A DNA stretch of 64,000 nucleotides from Streptomyces corynorhini (GCF_003346515.1 NZ_QQNA01000011.1:286-64285), one strand, 5' to 3'. Shown: positions 33,430-46,528, counted from the first letter of the stretch. Numbers and translations are program-made. The notes: generated by a model not told the origin, from the sequence alone.

Positions 33430-33724
33430 GGGATCGTTCCTCCATCATCGAGTCAAAGGAGCGTCAAGGAATCGTCAGTAATTAGTTTACCAAATGGTTT
33501 ACTGAGTAACTGTCAGATTCGTGGTGGACGCTGCTTCGGCCCCTGTTCCACGGGTGATCAACAAGCCTGTGTGCGGGGGCGGTTACCGCGCGTTGAGACA
33601 TGGGTCACGGAAGTGACGGGCCCTCCGGGCGCGGCGGGGCGCCCCTCGGCCGGACCAGGCTTTACCGAGGGGCGCCGGAGATATGTATGTGTCATGTACG
33701 GAACAGTGCTCGTGATCAATACGT
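33430..33724. other. Intergenic region with AT-rich repeat and terminator
   Basis: About 300 bp between the antiporter and acyltransferase genes. At 33477-33515 an unusually AT-rich patch contains GTTTACCAAATGGTTTAC, with GTTTAC at 33485 and 33497. It is a candidate operator/promoter for the antiporter. A terminator hairpin is at 33638-33676. No ORF is supported; I looked for a c-di-AMP riboswitch and did not recognise one. Confidence 0.45.
33638..33676 (-). terminator. Hairpin after the acyltransferase gene
   Basis: GGCGCCCCTCGG (33638-33649) pairs perfectly with CCGAGGGGCGCC (33665-33676), a 12-bp stem with a 15-nt loop, about 50 bp past the acyltransferase stop. Confidence 0.72.
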
Positions 33725-34885
33725 CTAGCCGGTGCGGCGGAACGCCCACTTCATCTCGGGCTCGGTGACGGGGCGCAGCAGCCGCCGCACCGGCGCCGTG
33801 CACAGCGCCGTCACCGCGACCGCGGCCGCCACGGTCACCACGACCCTGCCCAGCGGGGTCGTCGGCCACGCGTGGTCGTCGAACAGTCCCGCGTACACCG
33901 CGCCCTTGATCACGAACCCGTGCAGCAGATAGCCGCAGATCGTGCCCGCGCCCAGCGCCGTGAACCAGGTCCGGCGGCCCGGTACCCAGGACAGGAAGGC
34001 GGCGGTCAGCAGCAGGGAGCAGCCGAACAGCGCGAAGGTCATCACCGGCCCCACCCACCCGGGGGAGTCCAGCTCCTGCGCGCTGTTGTCGTGGTAGAGC
34101 CACGCGGTACGCATATGGGTCGCGGCCCAGTACGCGAACGCCGCCGCTCCGGCCAGCACCGGCAGCGCCAGCAGCCGGACCTCGCGCCGCCGTACGAGCT
34201 GGAAGTGCTCGGGCCTGAGGCAGAGTCCCACGACGAAGTACGGCGCGAATTGGAGCACCCGCTGCAGTCCGAGGTCCTCGCCGATGCTCGGGGTGAGCGA
34301 GGCGAGCGCCGCGACGACGAGCGCGACCGCGAGCGGATGGCGCAGCGTCAGCCAGAGGGGCGTGGTCAGCCGCCAGATGAACAACGCGGCCAGGAACCAG
34401 GTGAGATACCAGGGGTCGAGCAGGCTGATCGGATGGCCGGGGGAGTCGTCCGCGTACCGCTTGAAGAGGGAGTACGCCACCTCGAAGACCACGTACGGCA
34501 CGACGATCGTGGTCAGCAGCCGCCGCAGCTGACCGGGCGCGGCGGTGAAGCGCCGGGAGAAGTAGCCGGAGATGACGATGAAGGCCGGCATGTGGAAGGC
34601 GTAGACGAGCAGATAGAGCGCCTTCGTGGCGCGGCTGCCGGCCATGACCGGCTCCCAGGCGTGCGCCACCGCCACCAGGACGATCGCCAGGAACTTGGCG
34701 TTGTCGAAGAACGCGTCCCGCCTGGTGGACACGGCGGGGCGATCCGGGGCGGAGCCGGCCGGGGGCCGTCGGGCCGGTACCGGCGTGTCGGCCACCGTGG
34801 AAGGGGTGGTTCCGGTGGTCGTTCCAGGCTCCTCGACCTGGTCGACCGAGGGCCTCGCATATCCATTCGGCGCCTGGGGCATCAC
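33725..34885 (-). CDS. Membrane acyltransferase (Acyl_transf_3, fucose 4-O-acetylase-like)
   Basis: The 386-residue protein has a disordered Pro/Thr N-terminus (about 1-55) then about ten helices. DNAKFLAIVLVAVAHAWEPVM carries the membrane-embedded His of the family, and VYAFHMPAFIVISGYFSRR is the second signature. The family transfers acyl groups from the cytosol to sugars or lipids at the membrane. The acceptor is unknown; a surface glycan or secondary metabolite is possible. It is monocistronic by layout, with its own hairpin downstream and an AT-rich upstream region. Confidence 0.9.
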   Translation of the reverse strand: MMPQAPNGYARPSVDQVEEPGTTTGTTPSTVADTPVPARRPPAGSAPDRPAVSTRRDAFFDNAKFLAIVLVAVAHAWEPVMAGSRATKALYLLVYAFHMPAFIVISGYFSRRFTAAPGQLRRLLTTIVVPYVVFEVAYSLFKRYADDSPGHPISLLDPWYLTWFLAALFIWRLTTPLWLTLRHPLAVALVVAALASLTPSIGEDLGLQRVLQFAPYFVVGLCLRPEHFQLVRRREVRLLALPVLAGAAAFAYWAATHMRTAWLYHDNSAQELDSPGWVGPVMTFALFGCSLLLTAAFLSWVPGRRTWFTALGAGTICGYLLHGFVIKGAVYAGLFDDHAWPTTPLGRVVVTVAAAVAVTALCTAPVRRLLRPVTEPEMKWAFRRTG

Positions 34886-35361
34886 TCCACGCTAACCGCG
34901 CCCGAGGTAATTCGTAAAACGCGCGCGCCGGGTGGTGTATTCGCAACTGAAACCGACGGCAACCAGGTGATATGCACTAATTAATCGGCCTTAAATGGCG
35001 CATATCGCCCAGCTCTGTCCTGTGCTGCAACGCTGAGTTAATTCGCTGTCGATCGCTCCGTGCCGCTCGTCGGAATGGTGTGTGAATAACCTGTGCGCAC
35101 AGAAGATCGGGTCGGTCGAAATTGCGTCCGTATTCATCGGCGGTCCCGCCGGGCCCCGAAGGTGTGGCGGGCGGGGCGGCGTGGCGCGCCGAGGTGCGAT
35201 TGGCGTGAATCCGATGGCGAGGAATCGTCACGGGGCCCCACCCGCGCGGAGGTTGATGGCACGATGGTGCGAGCGGGAATACCGGGGTACATGGCGTCGT
35301 ACTCCCCGGGGGTGCTCCCGCGGGGCTGGGCTAGGCGGACCGACCGAGGGTGTGATCAGTA
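34886..35361. other. Long AT-richer intergenic region between divergent genes
   Basis: The 476-bp gap has several low-GC patches (for example ACTAATTAATCGG at 34977-34989, CCTTAAATGG near 34990-34999) in contrast with the rest of the window. It holds the perfect palindrome CTGTGCGCACAG (35091-35102). No gene is supported; an 84-codon minus-strand frame has no ribosome-binding site. It contains the promoters of the acyltransferase and the small membrane protein. Confidence 0.45.
35091..35102. promoter_or_regulatory. 12-bp perfect palindrome, possible operator
   Basis: CTGTGCGCACAG is fully self-complementary and sits in a non-coding, AT-flanked stretch (GTGAATAAC before it). It may be a regulator-binding site. 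No specific factor is assigned. Confidence 0.35.
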
Positions 35362-35556
35362 GTGGCCATTTCACTGTCTGTGGTGCTTCTGTTGGCGATC
35401 ATTCTCGTCGTGCTGATCCGCGGTGGCTCGATCAAGGCGGGGCCGGCGATCGTCGCGATCCTCTTCGGCTTCTTCCTCGCCTCCACCAACATCGCGCCGA
35501 CGGTGAACAACTTCCTCAACTCGCTGGCCGAGACCATCAACAAGATCAGCTTCTGA
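35362..35556 (+). CDS. Small conserved membrane protein
   Basis: The 64-residue protein starts with GTG at 35362, with GAGGGTG 9 nt upstream. It has two hydrophobic segments (about 4-19, SLSVVLLLAIILVVLI, and 26-42, AGPAIVAILFGFFLAST) joined by RGGSIK. A short amphipathic tail (NFLNSLAETINKISF) follows. I recognise it as a recurrent small protein beside the tRNA-tig locus in streptomycetes; function unknown. It reads toward tRNA-Gly on the other strand. Confidence 0.85.
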   Translation: MAISLSVVLLLAIILVVLIRGGSIKAGPAIVAILFGFFLASTNIAPTVNNFLNSLAETINKISF

Positions 35557-35563
35557 AACGAAT

Positions 35564-35601
35564 CCGGCCCGCCCCGCGGAGAGATCCACGGAACGGGCCG
35601 G
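35564..35601 (+). terminator. Stem-loop after the small membrane protein
   Basis: CCGGCCCG (35564-35571) pairs with CGGGCCGG (35594-35601) across a 22-nt loop, just after the stop. Confidence 0.45.
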
Positions 35602-35610
35602 AGGCGATGG

Positions 35611-35681
35611 AGCGGGCGACGGGAATCGAACCCGCGTAGCTAGTTTGGAAGACTAGGGCTCTACCATTGAGCTACGCCCGC
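35611..35681 (-). tRNA. tRNA-Gly(UCC)
   Basis: The 71-nt cloverleaf has acceptor strands GCGGGCG/CGCCCGC, D-arm GCTC...GAGC, anticodon stem CTAGT/ACTAG with loop CTTCCAA (anticodon TCC) and T-arm GGGTTCGATTCCC. U is the discriminator base. CCA is not encoded. Confidence 0.95.
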
Positions 35682-35820
35682 ACAGAGCGCGCCGCGTCTC
35701 CTGCGAGTGCGGCACGGACAACATCGTAGCGGGTCCCGACCGTTCGGCGCACACGCGCAAAGCGCCGGTCAAAGATGGCGGCGCGGGGCCCGTGGGCATG
35801 TACCCTACGTGTCGCACCGA

Positions 35821-35897
35821 CGGGGTGTGGCGCAGCTTGGTAGCGCGTCCGCTTTGGGAGCGGAAGGTCGTCGGTTCGAATCCGGCCACCCCGACCA
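35821..35897 (+). tRNA. tRNA-Pro(UGG)
   Basis: Acceptor strands CGGGGTG and CACCCCG, anticodon stem TCCGC/GCGGA around TTTGGGA (anticodon TGG), and T-arm CGGTTCGAATCCG are all visible. The discriminator A is at 35894 and CCA is encoded at 35895-35897. It lies upstream of tig. Confidence 0.96.
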
Positions 35898-35927
35898 TCT
35901 CTTTCGAGATCGCATCGCGCGATCACA

Positions 35928-35958
35928 TTGTGGGGCCGTTCCCGCTTGCGGTTACTAT
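35928..35958 (+). promoter_or_regulatory. Candidate tig promoter
   Basis: TTGTGG (35928-35933) and TACTAT (35953-35958) resemble -35 and -10 boxes with a 19-bp spacer, about 115 nt before the tig start. Confidence 0.45.
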
Positions 35959-36076
35959 GCAAGCTGCGTGCCCGTGTGTCTGCAGAGTCTCTGAAGAACC
36001 GGGCCGATCCGCTGGGGCCGCCGCAGTGCGGTGGTCGCGGCAGAACCCAAGAATCAGCCACCAAGGAGACCGAACC

Positions 36077-37558
36077 GTGAAGAGCGCCGTGGAGACCCTG
36101 AACCCGACTCGGGTTCGGCTCACAGTCGAGGTGCCCTTCGAGGAGCTCAAGGACAGCCTCGACGCGGCGTACAAGAAGATCAACCAGCAGGTCACGGTGA
36201 AGGGCTTCCGCAAGGGCAAGATCCCGGCCCGGGTCATCGACCAGCGGTTCGGGCGTGGTGCTGTGCTGGAGGAGGCCGTCAACGACGCCCTCCCGAAGTT
36301 CTACACCGAAGCGGTCAACGAGGGTGAGATCAACGTCCTCGGCCAGCCCGACGTCGACATCACGGAGCTGAAGGACGGCGAACTGCTCTCCTTCACCGCC
36401 GAGGTCGACGTGCGTCCGGTCATCGAGATCCCGGACTACTCCGGCATCGCGGTCACCGTCGACCCCATCGAGGTCAGTGACGAGGACATCGACAAGTCGG
36501 TCGAGCAGCTCCGTGACCGCTTCGCCTCGACCAACCCGGTCGAGCGCGCCGCCGCCGACGGCGACGTCGTGACGATCGACCTGGAGGCCAAGGTCGACGG
36601 CGAGGTCCTGCCCGACGGTGTCGCCGAAGGTGTGCAGTACACCATCGGCTCCGGCGACCTGCTGGACGGTATCGACGACGCCGTCACCGGTCTGGAGGCC
36701 GGCGGTGAGACCACCTTCACCTCCGAGCTGAAGGGCGGTGCCGCCGAGGGCAAGGAGGCCGAGGTCACCGTCAAGGTCACCCAGGTCGCCGCCCGCGAGC
36801 TGCCCGCGCTGGACGACGAGTTCGCCCAGCTGGCGAGCGAGTTCGACACCCTCGACGAGCTGAAGGCCGACAGCCGCAAGCGCCTTGAGAGCAGCAAGCA
36901 GTACGAGCAGGCCACGCAGGCCCAGGAGCGCGTCCTCGACGCGCTGCTGCAGCTGGCCGAGGTGCCGATCCCCGAGAAGCTTCTCGCGGAGGAGATCAAC
37001 ACCCGCAAGCACAACCTGGAGCACCACCAGCTCGGTCAGATGGGCCTCGACCTCGCCAAGTACCTGGAGATCCAGGGCAAGACCGAGGAAGAGTTCGACG
37101 CCGAGACCAAGGAGCAGGCGGAGAAGGGCATCAAGACCCAGTTCATCCTCGACGAGCTGGTCAACAAGGAGAAGCTGAACGTCAACCAGGAGGAGCTGAC
37201 CGAGCACCTCATGCGGCGCGCGCAGTCCTCCGGCATGTCCCCCGACCAGTTCGCCCAGGCGGTCGTCGAGGGTGGCCAGGTGCCGATGCTCGTCGGCGAG
37301 GTCGCCCGCGGCAAGGCCCTCGCGGTGGTCGTCGAGGCCGCCACGGTGACCGACACCAACGGCAACCCGGTCGAGCTGGACGACGAGGACGACGACGCGG
37401 CCGAGGCCGCCGAGGCGTCCGCGGACGCCCCCGCCGTCGAAGCCACCGAGTCGGCCGACGCAGACAAGGACGCCGACAAGGCCGAGGCGAAGACGGCCGA
37501 GGCCACGACGGACGAGGCGAAGACGGACGAGGCGAAGGACGAGAAGGCCGGAGCCTGA
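36077..37558 (+). CDS. tig: Trigger factor, ribosome-associated chaperone
   Basis: The 493-residue chaperone and peptidyl-prolyl isomerase binds nascent chains at the ribosomal exit. The ribosome-docking loop GFRKGKIP is at 43-50; the FKBP-like PPIase domain spans about 150-245; the helical C-terminal cradle follows. The last 60 residues form a long acidic Glu/Ala/Asp/Lys tail typical of actinobacteria. GTG 36077 follows AAGGAG at good spacing; a longer frame to 35792 passes through tRNA-Pro and is excluded. It heads the tig-clpP1-clpP2-clpX order found in many bacteria. Confidence 0.97.
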   Translation: MKSAVETLNPTRVRLTVEVPFEELKDSLDAAYKKINQQVTVKGFRKGKIPARVIDQRFGRGAVLEEAVNDALPKFYTEAVNEGEINVLGQPDVDITELKDGELLSFTAEVDVRPVIEIPDYSGIAVTVDPIEVSDEDIDKSVEQLRDRFASTNPVERAAADGDVVTIDLEAKVDGEVLPDGVAEGVQYTIGSGDLLDGIDDAVTGLEAGGETTFTSELKGGAAEGKEAEVTVKVTQVAARELPALDDEFAQLASEFDTLDELKADSRKRLESSKQYEQATQAQERVLDALLQLAEVPIPEKLLAEEINTRKHNLEHHQLGQMGLDLAKYLEIQGKTEEEFDAETKEQAEKGIKTQFILDELVNKEKLNVNQEELTEHLMRRAQSSGMSPDQFAQAVVEGGQVPMLVGEVARGKALAVVVEAATVTDTNGNPVELDDEDDDAAEAAEASADAPAVEATESADADKDADKAEAKTAEATTDEAKTDEAKDEKAGA

Positions 37559-37696
37559 GCGTCCCGCACCTCATGACTGGACGGGCCCCGGACGCGACCA
37601 CGCGCCCGGGGCCCGACCTGTCCCGGCCCGCCGGGACAGGGAGCCGCCCGCCGGGCCCAGGGAGGCCGCCAGGGGCCCGTCCCGGCCTCAACTACC

Positions 37697-37713
37697 TTGC
37701 GCTCCCAGCGAAC
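37697..37713 (-). promoter_or_regulatory. ClgR-box upstream of clpP1
   Basis: On the minus strand the site reads GTTCGC-TGGGA-GCGCAA, matching the actinobacterial ClgR motif GTTCGC-N5-GCG. It is about 130 bp before clpP1. ClgR activates clpP1P2 in Streptomyces, so activation here is inferred. Confidence 0.72.
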
Positions 37714-37844
37714 AGCCACGGAAGCGGGATGGCGCCCGCCGACCAGCGCGTTAGGGTCCATGAATACGAGGGCAGGGGAGTATCCCGTCCCCGGTACGAA
37801 GACGCTGAGACGGCCAAAGCCGTCAGAGACGAGCAGGTGTATAC

Positions 37845-38462
37845 GTGACGAATCTGATGCCTTACGCCGCCGGTGAGCCGTCCCTCGGTGGTGGCCTCGG
37901 CGACCAGGTCTACAGCCGGCTGCTCGGGGAGCGGATCATTTTCCTCGGCCAGCAGGTCGACGACGACATCGCCAACAAGATCACGGCGCAGCTCCTCCTT
38001 CTCGCGGCCGAGCCCGACAAGGACATCTACCTCTACATCAACAGCCCCGGTGGGTCCGTCACGGCCGGTATGGCCGTCTACGACACCATGCAGTACATCC
38101 CCAACGACGTCGTCACCATCGGGATGGGCATGGCGGCCTCCATGGGGCAGTTCCTGCTGACCGGCGGCACCTCGGGCAAGCGGTTCGCGCTCCCCAACAC
38201 CGACATCCTGATGCACCAGGGCTCCGCCGGTATCGGCGGTACGGCCTCGGACATCAAGATCCAGGCCGAGTACCTGCTCCGTACGAAGAAGCGCATGGCC
38301 GAGATCACGGCCCACCACTCGGGCCAGTCGATGGAAACGATCATCCGCGACGGCGACCGCGACAAGTGGTTCACCGTCGAGGAGGCCAAGGAGTACGGCC
38401 TGATCGACGAGATCATCTCCGCTGCTTCGGGCGTTCCGGGCGGCGGCGGTACCGGGGCCTGA
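37845..38462 (+). CDS. clpP1: ATP-dependent Clp protease proteolytic subunit 1
   Basis: The 205-residue subunit has the Ser-His-Asp triad at Ser99 (GMAASMG), His124 (LMHQGSAG) and Asp173 (DRDKWFT). The [12 protein letters not shown] loop is present. Active Streptomyces ClpP consists of ClpP1 and ClpP2 rings that partner with ClpX or ClpC for regulated proteolysis and development. GTG start; no strong ribosome-binding site. A ClgR box lies upstream and clpP2 follows after 57 bp. Confidence 0.97.
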   Translation: MTNLMPYAAGEPSLGGGLGDQVYSRLLGERIIFLGQQVDDDIANKITAQLLLLAAEPDKDIYLYINSPGGSVTAGMAVYDTMQYIPNDVVTIGMGMAASMGQFLLTGGTSGKRFALPNTDILMHQGSAGIGGTASDIKIQAEYLLRTKKRMAEITAHHSGQSMETIIRDGDRDKWFTVEEAKEYGLIDEIISAASGVPGGGGTGA

Positions 38463-38519
38463 CGTACCCACGTACATCCGCCCCGCATCAGCCCGCCCAG
38501 CCCACTCGAACGCCACAGG

Positions 38520-39197
38520 ATGGTGAACACTCCCATGAACAACTACTCCGCGAGCGGCCTCTACTCCGGCCCGCAGGTGGACAACCGTTACGTCGTGCCG
38601 CGTTTCGTGGAGCGCACCTCACAGGGTGTGCGCGAGTACGACCCGTACGCCAAGCTCTTCGAGGAGCGTGTCATCTTCCTCGGTGTGCAGATCGACGACG
38701 CGTCGGCCAACGACGTCATGGCGCAGCTGCTGTGCCTGGAGTCGATGGACCCGGACCGTGACATCTCGATCTACATCAACAGCCCCGGCGGCTCGATGAC
38801 GGCCCTCACGGCCATCTACGACACGATGCAGTTCGTGAAGCCCGACATCCAGACCGTGTGCATGGGCCAGGCCGCCTCGGCCGCCGCCGTCCTGCTCGCC
38901 GCCGGTTCCCCCGGCAAGCGCCTCGCGCTGCCGAACGCGCGCGTGCTGATCCACCAGCCGTCCAGCCAGACCGGCCGTGAGCAGCTCTCCGACCTGGAGA
39001 TCGCGGCCAACGAGATCCTCCGGATGCGTTCGCAGCTGGAGGAGATGCTCGCCCGGCACTCCACCACGCCGATCGAGAAGGTCCGCGACGACATCGAGCG
39101 CGACAAGATCCTCACGGCCGACGACGCGCTCGCGTACGGCCTGGTCGACCAGATCGTGTCGACCCGCAAGACGACGGCCGCCGCAGCGGCCGCCTGA
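38520..39197 (+). CDS. clpP2: ATP-dependent Clp protease proteolytic subunit 2
   Basis: The 225-residue paralogue of ClpP1 has Ser120 ([11 protein letters not shown]), His145 (VLIHQPSS) and Asp195 (IERDKILT), a full triad, and [12 protein letters not shown]. An Ala/Lys-rich short tail ends the protein. Three starts are possible: ATG 38520, GTG 38523 and ATG 38535; all keep the mature region and none has perfect spacing to the AGG at 38517-38519. It forms mixed tetradecamers with ClpP1. Confidence 0.96.
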   Translation: MVNTPMNNYSASGLYSGPQVDNRYVVPRFVERTSQGVREYDPYAKLFEERVIFLGVQIDDASANDVMAQLLCLESMDPDRDISIYINSPGGSMTALTAIYDTMQFVKPDIQTVCMGQAASAAAVLLAAGSPGKRLALPNARVLIHQPSSQTGREQLSDLEIAANEILRMRSQLEEMLARHSTTPIEKVRDDIERDKILTADDALAYGLVDQIVSTRKTTAAAAAA

Positions 39198-39364
39198 CAA
39201 CCCGGCGCCCTTGGCGCGGACTCGCACCGGTCGTCGCGGACAACCCCACGACCACGCGAACCGTGCCAAGGGGGGCCCGAACGGGGGCCCGAGCAAGGTA
39301 CCGTCGGATATGAGGCACAGGAGCCGCTGAACCAAGCTGCTCCCAGGCGAAGGGGAAGCACCTC

Positions 39365-40657
<1,293 letters not shown>

Positions 40658-40676
40658 CGGCGCACCCACCGCACCA

Positions 40677-40719
40677 CACAGGGGCGCCCGGCCAGTGCGA
40701 CTGGCCGGGCGCCCCTGTG
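40677..40719. terminator. Strong hairpin after clpX, shared with convergent gene
   Basis: CACAGGGGCGCCCGGCCAG (40677-40695) pairs exactly with 40701-40719 around a 5-nt loop, a 19-bp stem. It ends 20 bp before the stop of the convergent membrane protein gene, so it may serve both. Confidence 0.85.
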
Positions 40720-40739
40720 GTGTGTCGACCGCGCGCGGA

Positions 40740-41744
40740 TCAGGCCTTGGTGCGGGAGCTGTTGTAGAACTTGGCCGCCAGGTCGGCCACCTCGTCCTGC
40801 GGCGTGGTCTTGCCCGTGAGCAGCCCGGCCACGTCCCCGACCGAGACCACACCGACCGTGGAGTAGTCGGCCCAGATGCAGGTGGGCACCTCGAACTCCT
40901 TCGGGCCCTTCGACGCGGTCCCGTCGCCGTTCGGATTGGTGAACTTGATGTTCTGGCACTTCATGAGCGCGCCGTCGAAACCGTCCGGTGTGACCAGCTT
41001 GGCCGTGCCGACCAGCTCGGCCTTGGTACCGGAGACCGAGTCCTCCTTGGTGACACCGTTGAAGGAGTTGTCGATGACCTTCGCCGGGTCGTCGACCTCT
41101 CCCCACCAGCCCTGCAGCGAGGCGGACTTCGCCGTCGCCCCGCTGCCCGCCGAGTAGGCGGCCGCGACCTGGGTGGGGTCCTTGACGCCCTCCGCCTCGA
41201 TCTCGGACTTCTTGTCGCCGGTCAGCTTCTCGCTCTGGGGCTCCTGGGCGCGCTTGTACGCGTCGACGGACTCCGTCGGCGTCAGTTTGTAGCCCTTCGT
41301 GCCGTCCGCGACGTCGCTGTTGCTGGCGCCGCCCGACGTGAGGAAGTACACCACGGTGCCGATCACCGCGAGCGCCACCACGGCCGCGCCGACGATCAGG
41401 CCCGTCTTCTTCTTCGGCGCGCCCTGCGGGGGCGGGTACGCGCCCCCGCCCCCGTCCCCGCCCCACTGCGGCTGCTGGCCGTAGGGGCCGGGCTGCGGGG
41501 GCTGCTGCTGGCCGTAGGGCCCGGCGGGCTGGCCCGGCTGCTGCTGCGGATAGCCGTACCCCGGCGGCGGCGGGGGCTGCTGCGGCGGGACGCCCTGCGG
41601 GGCCTGGGGGGCCTGCGGCGGGTAACCGTAGCCGGGCTGGGGCTGGCCCTGCGGCTGCTGACCGTAAGGACCCGGCTGGCCGTACGGTCCCGGCTGCTGC
41701 GGCTGCTGCTGCCCTCCGTACGGTCCCGGCTGGTTGTAGCTCAT
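40740..41744 (-). CDS. Pro/Gln/Tyr-rich single-pass membrane protein
   Basis: The 334-residue protein has a low-complexity cytoplasmic N-terminus (1-105) of [13 protein letters not shown] repeats, a basic APKKKT stop, one transmembrane helix (about 113-135, [21 protein letters not shown]) and an extracytoplasmic domain (about 136-334). The latter has two Cys residues (CQN, CIW), a likely disulfide. The layout is common in actinobacterial envelope proteins of unknown function; Pro/Tyr-rich tails can drive condensation or bind SH3-like partners. The ATG start fits. It is divergent from valS with about 137 bp between. Confidence 0.82.
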   Translation of the reverse strand: MSYNQPGPYGGQQQPQQPGPYGQPGPYGQQPQGQPQPGYGYPPQAPQAPQGVPPQQPPPPPGYGYPQQQPGQPAGPYGQQQPPQPGPYGQQPQWGGDGGGGAYPPPQGAPKKKTGLIVGAAVVALAVIGTVVYFLTSGGASNSDVADGTKGYKLTPTESVDAYKRAQEPQSEKLTGDKKSEIEAEGVKDPTQVAAAYSAGSGATAKSASLQGWWGEVDDPAKVIDNSFNGVTKEDSVSGTKAELVGTAKLVTPDGFDGALMKCQNIKFTNPNGDGTASKGPKEFEVPTCIWADYSTVGVVSVGDVAGLLTGKTTPQDEVADLAAKFYNSSRTKA

Positions 41745-41843
41745 GTGTGCAGTCCCCTGTCAGATGTTTATGCGTTTCGAACATCCTGACCTAACGGGAG
41801 GCCGCCGAGGGCTCCGGGGGCCGCACCGTTACGGAACAACCCG

Positions 41844-41874
41844 TTTCAATACACAGCTGTGACACCTCTAAACT
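41844..41874 (+). promoter_or_regulatory. valS promoter, leaderless type
   Basis: TTTCAA (41844-41849) and TAAACT (41869-41874) form a plausible promoter with 19-bp spacing. TAAACT lies 7 nt before the valS GTG, so transcription should start at the codon. There is no T-box leader room. Confidence 0.55.
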
Positions 41875-41881
41875 GAGCCCC

Positions 41882-44530
<2,649 letters not shown>

Positions 44531-44543
44531 CGCCTCCCGGACC

Positions 44544-44581
44544 GCGCACGGCCCCCGGCCCACCGGCCGGGGGCCGTGCGC
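44544..44581 (+). terminator. Hairpin after valS
   Basis: GCGCACGGCCCCCGGCC (44544-44560) pairs with its exact complement at 44565-44581 around a 4-nt loop, a 17-bp stem 14 bp past the stop. Confidence 0.8.
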
Positions 44582-44648
44582 GTGCCCGGTTCGTTACGGG
44601 ACGGGGCGCGCCGGGACCGCTGTCGGTGGTCCTCCGTAGACTGGGGGC

Positions 44649-46163
44649 GTGAGTGAGCAGCGTCCTTCCGACCAGCCCGGCGAGCCCGACGATTTCGACG
44701 AGATCGTCGCCGCCGCGACCGACCGAGACCCCGACCTCGCGGTGATCGAGGCCGGCAGCCGCACCCTGCGCGCCCAGGCGGGTCCGCCCGCAGGTGACGA
44801 CGTGCCGGGCCGCCCGGAGGACCCGGAGGTGGACAAGGCGCTGCGCGCCGTGGAGCGGCAGCTCGCGGAGCGCTGGGGCGAGACGAAGCTCGACCCTTCG
44901 CTGGTGCGGATCGCCGCGCTGATGGACGTGCTGGGGGAGCCCCAGCACGCCTACCCGTCGATCCACATCACGGGGACGAACGGCAAGACGTCCACCGCCC
45001 GCATGATCGAGGCGCTGCTCAGCGCGTTCGAGCTGCGCACCGGCCGCTACACCAGCCCGCACGTCCAGTCGCTCACCGAGCGGATCAGCCTGGACGGCGC
45101 CCCGGTCTCCGCCGAGCGGTTCATCGAGACGTACGCGGACATCAAGCCGTACGTCGAGATGGTCGACGCGGCGCAGGAGCACCGGCTCTCCTACTTCGAG
45201 GTGCTCACCGGCATGGCGTACGCGGCGTTCGCCGACGCCCCGGTGGATGTCGCGGTGGTCGAGGTCGGCATGGGCGGCAGCTGGGACGCGACGAACGTCA
45301 TCGACGCCTCGGTCGCCGTCGTCACCCCGATCGACCTGGACCACACGGACCGGCTCGGCTCCACCCCCGGCGAGATCGCCGGGGAGAAGTCCGGGATCAT
45401 CAAGCGGGGCTCGACGGTGATCCTGGCGCAGCAGCCGGTGGACGCCGCGCAGGTCCTGCTCAAGAAGGCCGTCGACGTGGATGCGACGGTCGCCCGCTCG
45501 GGCATGGAGTTCGGTGTGGTCGCGCGCGAGATCGCGGTCGGCGGCCAGCTGCTGACCCTGCGCGGTCTCGGCGGCGAGTACGAGCAGGTCTTCCTGCCGC
45601 TGTACGGCGCGCACCAGGCGCACAACGCGGCGGTGGCGCTCGCCGCCGTGGAGGCGTTCTTCGGTATCGGCGCCGAGCAGGCCCGCCCGCTGGACATGGA
45701 GACCGTCCGCAAGGCGTTCGCCGCGGTCACCTCGCCGGGCCGGCTCGAAGTGGTCAGGCGCTCCCCGACGGTGGTGCTGGACGCCGCGCACAACCCGGCG
45801 GGCGCGCGGGCGGCGGCCGACGCCGTCACCGAGTCCTTCGGTTTCAGCCGGCTGATCGGCGTGCTCGGCTCCCTGGGCAAGAAGGACGTGCGCGGGGTGC
45901 TCGAAGCGCTGGAGCCGATCTGTACGGAGCTGGTGGTCACGCAGAACTCCAGCCACCGCGCGATGGACGTGGACGAGCTGGCGGCCGTCGCCGTCGAGGT
46001 CTTCGGCGAGGACCGCGTCCAGGTGGAGGCGCGGCTCGACGACGCGCTGGAGGCGGCGATCACGCTGGCCGAGGAGGAGTCCGAGTTCGCCGGCGCCGGA
46101 GTGCTGGTGACGGGCTCGGTCATTACGGTCGGCGAGGCCCGGCTGCTGCTGAAGAGGGGCTGA
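44649..46163 (+). CDS. folC: Dihydrofolate synthase / folylpolyglutamate synthase
   Basis: The 504-residue Mur-ligase-family enzyme adds glutamates to dihydropteroate and folates. It has the P-loop ITGTNGKTSTARM (about 106-118), GTPGEIAGEKSGIIKRG (omega-loop region), HQAHNAA and DAAHNPAGARA. An acidic disordered N-terminus of about 60 residues is longer than in E. coli FolC. TAGACT (44637-44642) lies 6 nt before the GTG start, so it is probably leaderless with its own promoter after the valS hairpin. The DUF4233 gene follows after 5 bp. Confidence 0.95.
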   Translation: MSEQRPSDQPGEPDDFDEIVAAATDRDPDLAVIEAGSRTLRAQAGPPAGDDVPGRPEDPEVDKALRAVERQLAERWGETKLDPSLVRIAALMDVLGEPQHAYPSIHITGTNGKTSTARMIEALLSAFELRTGRYTSPHVQSLTERISLDGAPVSAERFIETYADIKPYVEMVDAAQEHRLSYFEVLTGMAYAAFADAPVDVAVVEVGMGGSWDATNVIDASVAVVTPIDLDHTDRLGSTPGEIAGEKSGIIKRGSTVILAQQPVDAAQVLLKKAVDVDATVARSGMEFGVVAREIAVGGQLLTLRGLGGEYEQVFLPLYGAHQAHNAAVALAAVEAFFGIGAEQARPLDMETVRKAFAAVTSPGRLEVVRRSPTVVLDAAHNPAGARAAADAVTESFGFSRLIGVLGSLGKKDVRGVLEALEPICTELVVTQNSSHRAMDVDELAAVAVEVFGEDRVQVEARLDDALEAAITLAEEESEFAGAGVLVTGSVITVGEARLLLKRG

Positions 46164-46168
46164 ATCCC

Positions 46169-46528
46169 ATGCGAACGCTCTGCGCGTCCACCCTGATCGG
46201 TGAGTTCTTCGTGATCGGCTTCGCCGGTCTGGTCGCCATGAAGTCGGACGACCTGTCGATGGGCACGGTCTGGACGGTCTGCGGCGTCGGCATGCTGCTC
46301 TCCGTGGTGCTGTGCGGGATGGTCACCCGGCCCGGCGGGGTGCGGCTGGGCTGGGCCTTCCAGATCCTGCTGATCGCCAGCGGCTTCGTGGTCCCCGCGA
46401 TGTTCGTGCTCGGCCTGATCTTCTCGGTGCTCTGGTGGGCCTCGGTCCACTACGGCCGCAGGATCGACGAGGCGAAGGCCCGCTGGGCGGCGCAGGCGGG
46501 GGCGGAGACCGGCGCGGGAGCCGCGTAG
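46169..46528 (+). CDS. DUF4233 membrane protein
   Basis: The 119-residue protein has four hydrophobic stretches (about 8-24, 33-51, 57-75, 77-91) and begins MRTLCASTLIGEFFVIGFAG. It matches the DUF4233 family, found almost always directly after folC in actinobacteria. Function unknown; the fixed position suggests a link to folate or wall metabolism, but this is a guess. A basic C-terminus (GRRIDEAKARW) faces the cytosol. It starts 5 bp after folC and is probably translationally coupled. Confidence 0.86.
   Translation: MRTLCASTLIGEFFVIGFAGLVAMKSDDLSMGTVWTVCGVGMLLSVVLCGMVTRPGGVRLGWAFQILLIASGFVVPAMFVLGLIFSVLWWASVHYGRRIDEAKARWAAQAGAETGAGAA

Noticed and set aside
33430..33724. c-di-AMP riboswitch before the antiporter
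   Set aside because: I could not recognise the conserved ydaO core; only an AT-rich repeat and a terminator of the neighbouring gene are visible.
35792..36076. N-terminal extension of trigger factor
   Set aside because: The extended frame runs through tRNA-Pro; GTG 36077 has a proper ribosome-binding site.
41745..41881. T-box leader before valS
   Set aside because: Only about 137 bp separate two divergent genes, the -10 box is 7 nt from the start codon, and no specifier or T-box motif is seen.
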